A stretch of DNA of 11,295 bases, from assembly GCA_964564905.1 (NCBI GenBank), contig CAZMCI010000031.1, positions 1 to 11,295 on the forward strand, written 5' to 3'. Position 1 is the stretch's first letter. Each line of letters opens with the position of its first letter. The notes beneath the pieces were generated by a model that was given only the letters and a program-made list of their open reading frames with translations, was not told the origin of the DNA and made no database searches. Position numbers and translations under genes: made by a program. Below, in pieces: positions 6,247 to 11,236 of the stretch. Origin of the DNA: B75-G9 sp964564905 (lineage in GTDB: Archaea > Hadarchaeota > Hadarchaeia > Hadarchaeales > Hadarchaeaceae).

Positions 6247-6651
6247 TCACCAAAATTTGGATAGTTTCAGCGCGTGAACTGGGCACGAGGGCACGCAAAG
6301 CCCGCAATAAATGCATTTGTTGTCATCAAGCTTGACCGACCCATCACGGTCCATGTGCAATGCACCGGTGGGGCACAGGGAAATGCATGCCCCGCAGTCG
6401 AAACATGAGTCCTCATCGAGCTCGATCGCACGTTTGACTTCCTTGACCTCAACGCCTTTTTTCTTGAAAAGTTCAATTGCCCCATCTATCTCCGCATCAG
6501 ATGCGTCGATCGCCAACAGGATCTCTCCGCCTTTCGTGCCGACCTCAGCATATAGTATGTTCGGGAGGATTCCCGTCTCTTTAATCACGGACGCCAAGAT
6601 GGGCTCCGTGGCTTTTTTGGTGGAGTACCTCAGAAGTACCTTTCTCGTCAT
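6247..6651 (-). CDS. NIL-domain ferredoxin with two [4Fe-4S] sites (MA1822-type)
   Basis: A 134-residue protein with two parts. Residues 1-75 form a NIL domain (VLLRYSTKKATEPILA ... VKEVKRA), and residues 80-130 form a bacterial-type diferredoxin. Both cluster motifs are complete: CFDCGACISLCP (Cys83, 86, 89, 93) and CIYCGLCVPSCP (Cys113, 116, 119, 123). The Methanosarcina homolog MA1822 acts with MA1821 in converting aspartate semialdehyde plus sulfide to homocysteine, presumably supplying electrons that reduce a sulfur intermediate. The ATG overlaps the DUF39 stop by four bases (ATGA), and GGGAGGAGGAA just upstream is a strong Shine-Dalgarno site, so the two are translationally coupled and likely made in fixed ratio. 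Confidence 0.93.
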   Translation of the reverse strand: MTRKVLLRYSTKKATEPILASVIKETGILPNILYAEVGTKGGEILLAIDASDAEIDGAIELFKKKGVEVKEVKRAIELDEDSCFDCGACISLCPTGALHMDRDGSVKLDDNKCIYCGLCVPSCPVHALKLSKFW

Positions 6652-8180
6652 TTTTTCCTCCTCCCGAGCAGTTTGGCTATATCCTCGCTGGTCAAAATTC
6701 CTTCAAGCCCACCGAGCGAGTTCACCACGGGGACGCCAGAAATCCCATGTTTTTCAAGTTTTCTCGCCACCGCGTCAACCGGTTCGTCCCCTCTGGCCGT
6801 TATGACCTTGGAAGTCAGAACCTCCGACAGCTTCTTTTTACCTTTCCCCACCGCGACGGCAATGTCCCAAGACGTGACGATCCCGACAAGCTTTCCGCGC
6901 GCATCGACGATTGGCAGATGGTCGAACCCCTTCTCCGCGAATATCCTCGCCGCAACGTCGATGGGGTCCTCGGGTCTAGCGGTCGTCACTTTTCTCGTCA
7001 TTATATCTCTGACGAACGGAACCGCAGAGATCTGTTTCATGGGCTTGAAGACCTGGGTGGTCGACAGCCTGCTCACCGGTTGGGTAAGGTAAAACCTGCC
7101 CTCCTCTATCCACCGTTTCAGAACGTTAGCGATCTCGCGCGCGCGCTTGATGCTGCTCAGCGGGCTGACAGGCACCTCCTTACCGTGGATCTCGACTTTT
7201 CCGGATTTCAACTCGGAATAGGTGACCTCCCTTACGACCGGTCGATCCCTCCTGGGAACTCCATAATCGACAACCGTGGTTTTTATCTCCTCATCGGATA
7301 CACCCGTTGTCTTTGCCACCGCTTCGTTTATTATGGGAATCGGTATGCCCAGCCCGACATAGAGGGTGGTGCCATATTTCTCGACCGTTGCCCCCCGGAT
7401 GTAACGCGGATCCATCTCCTTCAGATTTCCCACCGTCATGAGGGTGCCCATCGCATTGGTCGGTGCATGCTGAGTGCCCTCCCAGAAAATGTAGCCTTGG
7501 GTTCCACCCAGAAATATCCGCGTGCCGATGCCAATCGTTTCGTAATTAGGATCGTTATGGAGCGGGCTCAGACATCCGGAGCCGGAGTAAGTCACGTTAC
7601 CGTAATTTGGAAGGAGGGTGCCCATGTACGTGTAGATGGTCTCATTGCCCGAGTTGGTGGCTGCCTCATATCGCTGGTGTGCATTACGGGGATTACAGAG
7701 CACAGCTTGATTTATTTCGTGCTTTGTTATCACCGTCTCAAGTTCCCTCCGGGGGTAGCAATCGGTGCCGTAGGCGATTGCCCTAAGGGCGATTTCCTTT
7801 CCCCTTATCAGGTCCTCTATGACGTGCCCCCCGCCATAATCGAACCCTCTGGTTTCGCTGAGTTGGGCCGCGCCGATATAGGCATCGACAGCGGCCACAC
7901 CCGTATACGCCTCCACATCGTTGAGCCAGACCCGCTGCATCTTGATGGGAGGATCCGAGTGGCCAAAATTCAGCCATGCCCCCGAGCTGCACATCGCCCC
8001 AAACGTTCCCGTGGTGACGACATCCACCTCCTTGGCTGCTTCCACCTCCCCCTTGTTCTTCACCACCTCGATCATCTCCTCGGCCGTCGCCACGACGGCG
8101 TCGCCGCGCCTGATCTTCTCGTTTATCTCGGCTATGGACTTGCTCACCTTTGGTCTGGCCAAGTTAGCACCCCCGCGCAC
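6648..8180 (-). CDS. DUF39 homocysteine biosynthesis protein with CBS pair (MA1821-type, L-aspartate semialdehyde sulfurtransferase)
   Basis: A 510-residue protein. Residues 15-375 are the DUF39/COG1900 domain (EINEKIRRGDAVVATAEEM, GTFGAMCSSGAWLNFGH, GGTQGYIFWEGTQHAP), and residues 385-507 are two CBS motifs (VRDIMTRKVTTARPEDP and LTSKVITARGDEPVDAV). DUF39 proteins form homocysteine from aspartate semialdehyde and a sulfur source, which replaces the classical O-acylhomoserine route. Cysteines in the catalytic domain are Cys64, Cys141, Cys162 and Cys203; Cys64 (MCSSGA) and Cys141 (TDCYPRR) lie in the most conserved surroundings and are the likely sulfur carriers. CBS pairs usually sense adenosine nucleotides or SAM, so feedback control is plausible. 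The GTG at 8180 would be nearly leaderless; a TTG at 8162 has GGGGGTG (8174-8168) five bases upstream and is a real alternative. It leads the operon. Confidence 0.93.
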   Translation of the reverse strand: MRGGANLARPKVSKSIAEINEKIRRGDAVVATAEEMIEVVKNKGEVEAAKEVDVVTTGTFGAMCSSGAWLNFGHSDPPIKMQRVWLNDVEAYTGVAAVDAYIGAAQLSETRGFDYGGGHVIEDLIRGKEIALRAIAYGTDCYPRRELETVITKHEINQAVLCNPRNAHQRYEAATNSGNETIYTYMGTLLPNYGNVTYSGSGCLSPLHNDPNYETIGIGTRIFLGGTQGYIFWEGTQHAPTNAMGTLMTVGNLKEMDPRYIRGATVEKYGTTLYVGLGIPIPIINEAVAKTTGVSDEEIKTTVVDYGVPRRDRPVVREVTYSELKSGKVEIHGKEVPVSPLSSIKRAREIANVLKRWIEEGRFYLTQPVSRLSTTQVFKPMKQISAVPFVRDIMTRKVTTARPEDPIDVAARIFAEKGFDHLPIVDARGKLVGIVTSWDIAVAVGKGKKKLSEVLTSKVITARGDEPVDAVARKLEKHGISGVPVVNSLGGLEGILTSEDIAKLLGRRKK

Positions 8181-8200
8181 TGAAATACTTTAAAATACTG

Positions 8201-8215
8201 CTATTTATATTTATT
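8201..8215 (-). promoter_or_regulatory. TATA-like box of the DUF39 operon
   Basis: On the minus strand this reads AATAAATATAAATAG. The expected start of transcription is near 8181. That would make the GTG at 8180 leaderless, or give a leader of about 20 bases carrying GGGGGTG before the TTG at 8162. A second AT-rich box (TATTTTAAAGTAT, 8185-8197) could serve a start nearer the TTG. Confidence 0.5.
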
Positions 8216-8314
8216 GTTTTTAATATTACTGATAGGAATATGGTGCTAGACACCTCCTCTTGCCTCAGGATCGGTCCAAAGCGTTGTAAAGTGGTATCCT
8301 GTGCAACACCAATA

Positions 8315-8329
8315 TGACCGAACTGGTCA
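8315..8329. promoter_or_regulatory. Palindrome TGACC-N5-GGTCA, possible thi4 operator
   Basis: A perfect 5+5 inverted repeat with a five-base centre (GAACT), a few bases upstream of the Thi4 TATA-like box and within the divergent Thi4/DUF39 promoter region. This is the spot where an archaeal activator or repressor would sit. I looked for TPP riboswitch elements in this region and did not find them, so thiamine control, if any, would be by a protein. Function is inferred from position alone. Confidence 0.35.
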
Positions 8330-8333
8330 CAAC

Positions 8334-8341
8334 CTATTTAT
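8334..8341 (+). promoter_or_regulatory. TATA-like box of the Thi4 gene
   Basis: CTATTTAT is centred about 35 bases before the ATG at 8373, which gives a leader of roughly ten bases. Confidence 0.45.
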
Positions 8342-8372
8342 CGCCAGATTCAGGTATATGGGTTGTGATAAA

Positions 8373-9152
8373 ATGTTTCAGCCTGTCGGGGAAAAGGAAG
8401 TGACGAGAGCCATTGCCTCGGAGTTTCTGGCCATGCTGAACGAGGTCGCTGAGAGCGATGTGATCGTGGTCGGGGCGGGGCCGTCTGGACTGATGGCAGG
8501 AAGGGAACTGGCGGCGGAGAACCTGCGCGTGCTCATAATCGAGCGAAACAACTACCTGGGCGGTGGCTTCTGGCTGGGCGGGTATTTGTTCAACCCGATT
8601 ACCATCCGCGAACCTGCCCAAAAAATCCTTCAGGATCTGGGGGTCCCCGTGAAGAAGCAGGCGCCTGGGCTGTATACCGCAAGCGGCCCCCATGCCTGCT
8701 CAAAGCTAATCGCCTCAGCATGCGATGCCGGCGCGAAAATTCTCAACATGACGATGATCGAGGATGTGGTGCTCCGGGAAAAAAACCGTGTGAGTGGTGT
8801 CGTCGTGAACTGGACCCCGATAACAAGCTTGCCCAAGGGGTTAACATGCGTTGATCCGGTGGGCCTCGAAGCCAAGCTCGTCATCGACGCCACGGGACAC
8901 GATGCAGTCTTGGTCAGGCTGCTCGAAAAACGGGGTTTGATCAAGGTTCCCGGTTACGGTGCGATGTGGCTGGAGCGTTCCGAGGATGCGGTAGTGGAGC
9001 GCACGGGAGAGGTTTACCCCGGGCTTGTCGTCACGGGGATGGCGGTAGCAACTGCCTACGGCTTGCCCCGGATGGGCCCGACTTTTGGGGCCATGCTCAT
9101 GAGCGGAAAACGGGCCGCCGAGGTCGCTTATGAAAAACTCAAATCGATGTGA
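8373..9152 (+). CDS. thi4: Thiamine thiazole synthase Thi4, cysteine-containing type
   Basis: Thi4 builds the thiazole half of thiamine (ADP-thiazole) from NAD, glycine and a sulfur atom. The 259-residue protein has the dinucleotide fold VIVVGAGPSGLMAGREL (29-45), IIERNNYLGGGFW (55-67), the iron/substrate region INW-like VVVNWTPI, IDATGHDA (171-178), and the closing TGMAVATAYGLPRMGPTFGAM and MSGKRAAEVA. At LTCVDPVGLEAK it has Cys159 where the Methanococcus-type enzyme reads LHVDP and yeast reads CCMDP. Yeast Cys205 gives up its own sulfur (one turnover), whereas the histidine form uses free sulfide; this protein should therefore be a sulfur-donating form. Haloarchaeal Thi4 also has such a cysteine. 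The ATG at 8373 matches the family start (an ATG at 8358 is possible). It is divergent from DUF39 and overlaps ThiI tail-to-tail by 14 bases. Confidence 0.93.
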   Translation: MFQPVGEKEVTRAIASEFLAMLNEVAESDVIVVGAGPSGLMAGRELAAENLRVLIIERNNYLGGGFWLGGYLFNPITIREPAQKILQDLGVPVKKQAPGLYTASGPHACSKLIASACDAGAKILNMTMIEDVVLREKNRVSGVVVNWTPITSLPKGLTCVDPVGLEAKLVIDATGHDAVLVRLLEKRGLIKVPGYGAMWLERSEDAVVERTGEVYPGLVVTGMAVATAYGLPRMGPTFGAMLMSGKRAAEVAYEKLKSM

Positions 9153-9837
9153 ATCTCCCGTGTTGGGTGAGCTTCCTTAGGTACGCTTCAAAGTCCTCAT
9201 CAAAATTACGAATTTCCAGTACTTTCTCAAGTTCCTCAGATATCAGGGAATTTATGTTCAATTTTTCCATGATGGCGTCGATAGTTGCCGGATTTGCTTT
9301 GGTCCGGGGATACTTCGGCACGGCATAACAACCTCCAGCATGAGGCTCATGCCAGATCCCCATATCTCTGGAGAAACGCTCGATCTCAAGTTTGTCCAAT
9401 CCCAGCAGGGGGCGAAGCACGGGAAATTTTATTCCGTGGGAAAGAGCGGTGAGATTTTGAAGCGTTTGGGTCGCCTTCTGGCCGAGCGACTCACCCGTCA
9501 CGATCCCAGATGCACCCTCCCGCTCACAGATCCTCTCAGCCGCCAGAAGCATGCTTTTTCTACATGCAAGACATGCATAGTTTTTGTACTTTTCATCCGA
9601 CAGAATTTTTCTCAATATTTTTTCCCACGGATAGATGATTATCTTCTCGAACCCCATCTTTCTTTTCAGGCTCTTGAAAACGTCCATCGTTGTAAAAAAG
9701 TTCTCCTTACTCGTGTATGGGTACAGGCAAAAGTGAAGCGGTACCACATCGAACTCCGTCCCGGCCAAAAGGCAGGCCACGGGGGAGTCGATTCCGCCGG
9801 ACACCAGACAAACGACTCGCTCTTTCACGTTGACCAC
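9139..9837 (-). CDS. thiI: ThiI-type tRNA sulfurtransferase, PP-loop domain only (no THUMP)
   Basis: ThiI activates tRNA uridine 8 with ATP and inserts sulfur to make 4-thiouridine. The 232-residue protein has the PP-loop CLVSGGIDSP (10-19), a methanogen-type CxxC (CLAC, Cys89 and Cys92), TGESLGQKATQTLQNLTALS (114-133) and HAGGCYAVP (Cys170). In Methanococcus the CxxC of ThiI was shown to be needed for thiolation, without a rhodanese domain. The N-terminal ferredoxin-like and THUMP tRNA-binding domains are missing, and this is not a misplaced start: the GTG at 9837 is only 37 bases from the oppositely oriented tRNA-Cys, and the open frame beyond it runs antisense through the tRNA. A THUMP partner could be encoded elsewhere, or the protein may serve thiazole formation with adjacent Thi4. 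A second GTG lies at 9828. Confidence 0.85.
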   Translation of the reverse strand: MVNVKERVVCLVSGGIDSPVACLLAGTEFDVVPLHFCLYPYTSKENFFTTMDVFKSLKRKMGFEKIIIYPWEKILRKILSDEKYKNYACLACRKSMLLAAERICEREGASGIVTGESLGQKATQTLQNLTALSHGIKFPVLRPLLGLDKLEIERFSRDMGIWHEPHAGGCYAVPKYPRTKANPATIDAIMEKLNINSLISEELEKVLEIRNFDEDFEAYLRKLTQHGRFTSI

Positions 9838-9874
9838 AGAGATTTTATGGATGTTTTCGTTAAAAGAAGGATGT
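9838..9874. promoter_or_regulatory. Divergent promoter of thiI and tRNA-Cys
   Basis: These 37 bases separate the thiI start from the tRNA 5' end. ATTTTATGG (9842-9850) is a TATA-like box placed about 28 bases before the tRNA. On the other strand CTTTTAACG (9867-9859) lies about 26 bases before the GTG at 9837, which predicts a leaderless thiI mRNA. Two promoters in so small a space would compete or be co-regulated. Confidence 0.5.
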
Positions 9875-9951
9875 GCCGGGGTGGCAGAGCGGCTAATGCG
9901 GCGGACTGCAGATCCGCTTTTTCGCCGGTTCAAATCCGGCCCCCGGCTCCA
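9875..9951 (+). tRNA. tRNA-Cys (anticodon GCA)
   Basis: A complete cloverleaf. The acceptor stem GCCGGGG (9875-9881) pairs with CCCCGGC (9941-9947); the D arm is 9884-9899. The anticodon stem GCGGA/TCCGC (9901-9905 with 9913-9917) encloses loop CTGCAGA with GCA at 9908-9910. The T arm GCCGG-TTCAAAT-CCGGC spans 9924-9940. The discriminator base is T (9948), the hallmark of cysteine tRNAs, and CCA (9949-9951) is encoded. Position 8 is T (9882), the base ThiI would thiolate. This tRNA is the substrate of SepCysS after charging by SepRS, so the substrate and its modifying enzymes are neighbours. Confidence 0.97.
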
Positions 9952-10051
9952 AGTTTTGGGAATTACCGTGACTTGCAAACCGGTTTTGGTTCTCCCGAAA
10001 TTGGAAATTGTGGTATATCCGCGAAACGCGAAAATATTGGACGCAGACACC
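9933..10051. repeat. Direct repeat copy A: tRNA-Cys 3' end plus flank
   Basis: This runs from the tRNA-Cys T arm (AATCCGGCCCCCGGC) through the downstream flank, including the palindrome AAACCGGTTT (9977-9986) and CTCCCGAAATTGGAAATTG, to CGCAGACACC just before the N run. The same order recurs, diverged, at 10960-11054 and 11198-11236. The scaffold gap starts exactly where the homology ends, so the repeat probably caused the assembly break. Confidence 0.75.
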
Positions 10052-10061
10052 NNNNNNNNNN
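10052..10061. other. Assembly gap (ten N)
   Basis: Ten N, a conventional placeholder of unknown true size. Linkage of everything to the right (hairpins, MntA/HepT, repeat copy B) to the sulfur island therefore depends on scaffolding. Confidence 0.98.
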
Positions 10062-10200
10062 GAATTAATATAGGGCTCGGTCGGGGAGGAAAAACCCCTG
10101 TAGGGGTTATTAACGGGGCGGTGGTACGCCCCTTGAAGGTTCGGCCGTGGGCTCCCAAGACTCCCCTGCATTTATTCGTGGGGAGTGTTCATCCAAGTTA
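10062..10200. other. Cluster of three strong hairpins; possible noncoding RNA or IS605-type end
   Basis: No complete gene is seen. Three perfect inverted repeats follow one another: AACCCC-TGTA-GGGGTT (10093-10108), GGGGCG-GTGGTA-CGCCCC (10115-10132) and ACTCCCC-N11-GGGGAGT (10162-10188, ATTTATT in the loop). A TATA-like TTAATATA (10064-10071) precedes them on the plus strand. The spacing and GC-rich stems suggest a structured RNA. The omega-RNA/right end of an IS200/IS605 element (minus orientation) is my favoured reading, but no TnpB coding motif is present to confirm it. The last hairpin resembles the one at 5421-5445. Confidence 0.4.
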
Positions 10201-10234
10201 ATTAACGGTCTGCCAAAAGCGATAAGTCGATTAT

Positions 10235-10566
10235 CTATCCATTGAGTATCTTGCGTATCTCCTCCTTCAGTTGAAGTATATCCTCGCTCGCGATCTTCCA
10301 GACGTCGCGTAGCCCACTCCGAAATACCTGTGTACGAGCACGTTCCTGAGTCCGGCAATCTGTTTCCACGGAATTCCGCTGTGTTTCTCCTTTACGTGCT
10401 CCGGCACGTTCTTGGCAGCTTCTCCGATGATCTCAAGGCTTCTCACGACCGCCCTTTTTAGCGTTTCGTCCTTCACGAAATCTTCGAAACTTTTTGCCCT
10501 CAATGCGTCCTCAATGTATTCACACTCATCCTCGATGTGTTTTAAAAACGGCCGGTAATCCTTCAC
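10235..10566 (-). pseudogene. hepT: HepT-type HEPN toxin (DUF86), frame broken near the C-terminus
   Basis: HepT is the RNase-like toxin of the MntA/HepT system. The first 85 residues are a typical HEPN domain ending in AGLRNVLVHRYFGVG, with the active motif RxxxxHxY (Arg74, His79, Tyr81). The open frame then gives an unlikely tail (YATSGRSRARIYFN) and stops at 10267. In the other frame the expected family tail continues, LRDVWKIASEDILQLKEEI and RKILNG, to a stop at 10235. One extra G in the GTGGGC run near 10313-10316 would restore a 110-residue protein, so this is either a sequencing error in a G run or a mutation that disables the last helix. The ATG overlaps the MntA stop by four bases. 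Tyr81 is where MntA-type antitoxins attach AMP. Confidence 0.8.
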
Positions 10567-10865
10567 GCAAACACCACTTCCCGCTCCACGTAAGGTTTTA
10601 TGTAAGGACTTAGCGCGCTGACCGAAACCAAGTCGACTTTTCTCCCCAGCTTCCGCTCAAGGAATTCCGCCAAGTCGAAGAACTTGAGCCCTATGGGTTC
10701 GGAGAATTCGACGAGGATGTCCACATCGCTTTTTCCAGTCTGCTCCCCTCTGACAATCGACCCAAAAACCCCTATTCTCGCGACCTTGTACTCCCGCGTC
10801 AAAATCGGCTCCAGTTCTTTCAGGATTTTTATCACGGCTTCGAAATCGGGTTTTCGTTCCACCAT
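10563..10865 (-). CDS. mntA: MntA-type nucleotidyltransferase antitoxin
   Basis: A 100-residue minimal nucleotidyltransferase. The signature GSx10DxD is intact: GVFGSIVRGEQTGKSDVDIL, with Gly35, Ser36, Asp47 and Asp49, and the third acidic residue is Asp78 in RKVDLVS. The segment PIGLKFFDLAEFLERKLG is typical of MNT antitoxins. Known members silence their HepT partner by adding AMP to the Tyr of its RxxxxHxY motif. The ATG at 10865 is preferred over the GTG at 10874, because CAGGGGTG (10879-10872) stands six bases before it. A TATA-like GTTAATAAC (10906-10898) gives a leader of about ten bases. It is the first gene of a two-gene operon, coupled to HepT by an ATGA overlap. Confidence 0.92.
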   Translation of the reverse strand: MVERKPDFEAVIKILKELEPILTREYKVARIGVFGSIVRGEQTGKSDVDILVEFSEPIGLKFFDLAEFLERKLGRKVDLVSVSALSPYIKPYVEREVVFA

Positions 10866-10897
10866 TCCAGACACCCCTGATTTACTTAGAGTCGCCT

Positions 10898-10906
10898 GTT
10901 ATTAAC
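10898..10906 (-). promoter_or_regulatory. TATA-like box of mntA-hepT
   Basis: GTTAATAAC on the minus strand, centred 37 bases before the mntA ATG, which gives a leader of about ten bases that includes the Shine-Dalgarno site. Confidence 0.45.
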
Positions 10907-10932
10907 TCGTTCGAGACCAGAACCCCCGTTGG

Positions 10933-10979
10933 TTCGCTCTGCGATCCCTCTTCTACCCGAATCCGGCCCCCGGCCCCAA
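10933..10979 (+). pseudogene. tRNA-Cys remnant
   Basis: CGAATCCGGCCCCCGGC repeats the T-arm and acceptor 3' halves of the intact tRNA-Cys. Further upstream CGCTCTGCGATCC resembles the anticodon arm CGGACTGCAGATCC with one base lost. The 5' acceptor and D arm are not recognisable, the T-stem 5' half is missing and the discriminator is C, so it cannot fold as a tRNA. The 3' match is clear; the anticodon-arm match is weak. Confidence 0.45.
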
Positions 10980-11054
10980 GCCCCAAGTTTTTGGGAATTG
11001 CTGTGACTTGCTCGCAAACCGGTTTGTGATTCTCCCGAAATTGGAAATTGTAGT
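10960..11054. repeat. Direct repeat copy B, first part
   Basis: This matches copy A from the tRNA 3' end through TTGGGAATT, GTGACTTG, the palindrome GCAAACCGGTTT (11016-11025 core) and CTCCCGAAATTGGAAATTG. Differences include a duplicated CCCCAAG near 10974-10987 and three extra bases (CTC for C) before GCAAACC. Homology stops at about 11054 and resumes at 11198. Confidence 0.75.
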
Positions 11055-11197
11055 TCTAAATACTTAAAAAGCATTAGAAGTATAAATTCTAGTCCTGTAT
11101 GGGCTCGTGTGTTATCCATGCACTGAACCGCAGCTCTTGAAACCTCTGCATCGCCGGCGATCTGAAAGTAGAGGTGAAAGTAGGAAAGCCCCACCGA
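11055..11197. other. Insert of about 143 bases splitting repeat copy B; no gene seen
   Basis: Copy A is continuous across the equivalent point, so this is either an insertion in B or a deletion in A. The segment starts with AT-rich sequence containing a TATA-like TACTTAAAAAG (11061-11071) and becomes mixed in composition afterwards. I found no convincing ORF, no terminal inverted repeats and no target duplication. A small promoter-driven RNA is possible but unsupported. Confidence 0.4.
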
Positions 11198-11236
11198 AAA
11201 TATCCGCAAAACGTGGAAATATTAGACGTGGACACC
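11198..11236. repeat. Direct repeat copy B, second part
   Basis: ATATCCGCAAAACG, GGAAATATTAGACG and GGACACC correspond to ATATCCGCGAAACG, GAAAATATTGGACG and AGACACC at 10015-10051. Differences are point changes. After 11236 the sequence runs on to the window end with a palindrome GTGGTC-T-GACCAC (11255-11267) and no gene; copy A cannot be compared there because of the gap. Confidence 0.65.

Noticed and set aside
6747..8183. A 478-codon open frame on the plus strand across the DUF39 gene
   Set aside because: It lies wholly antisense to a gene with clear family motifs. Its composition (rich in Arg, His, Pro, Leu) is that of a shadow frame in GC-rich DNA, and it has no domain I recognise.
8181..8372. 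TPP riboswitch upstream of Thi4
   Set aside because: I looked for the conserved CTGAGA and ACCTGATCTGG-like segments in order and did not find them. The predicted leader is only about ten bases.
9838..10158. Extended N-terminus of ThiI reaching through the tRNA and the N run
   Set aside because: The peptide in this part is the antisense translation of tRNA-Cys plus N codons. The real start must lie after the tRNA, at the GTG at 9837 or 9828.
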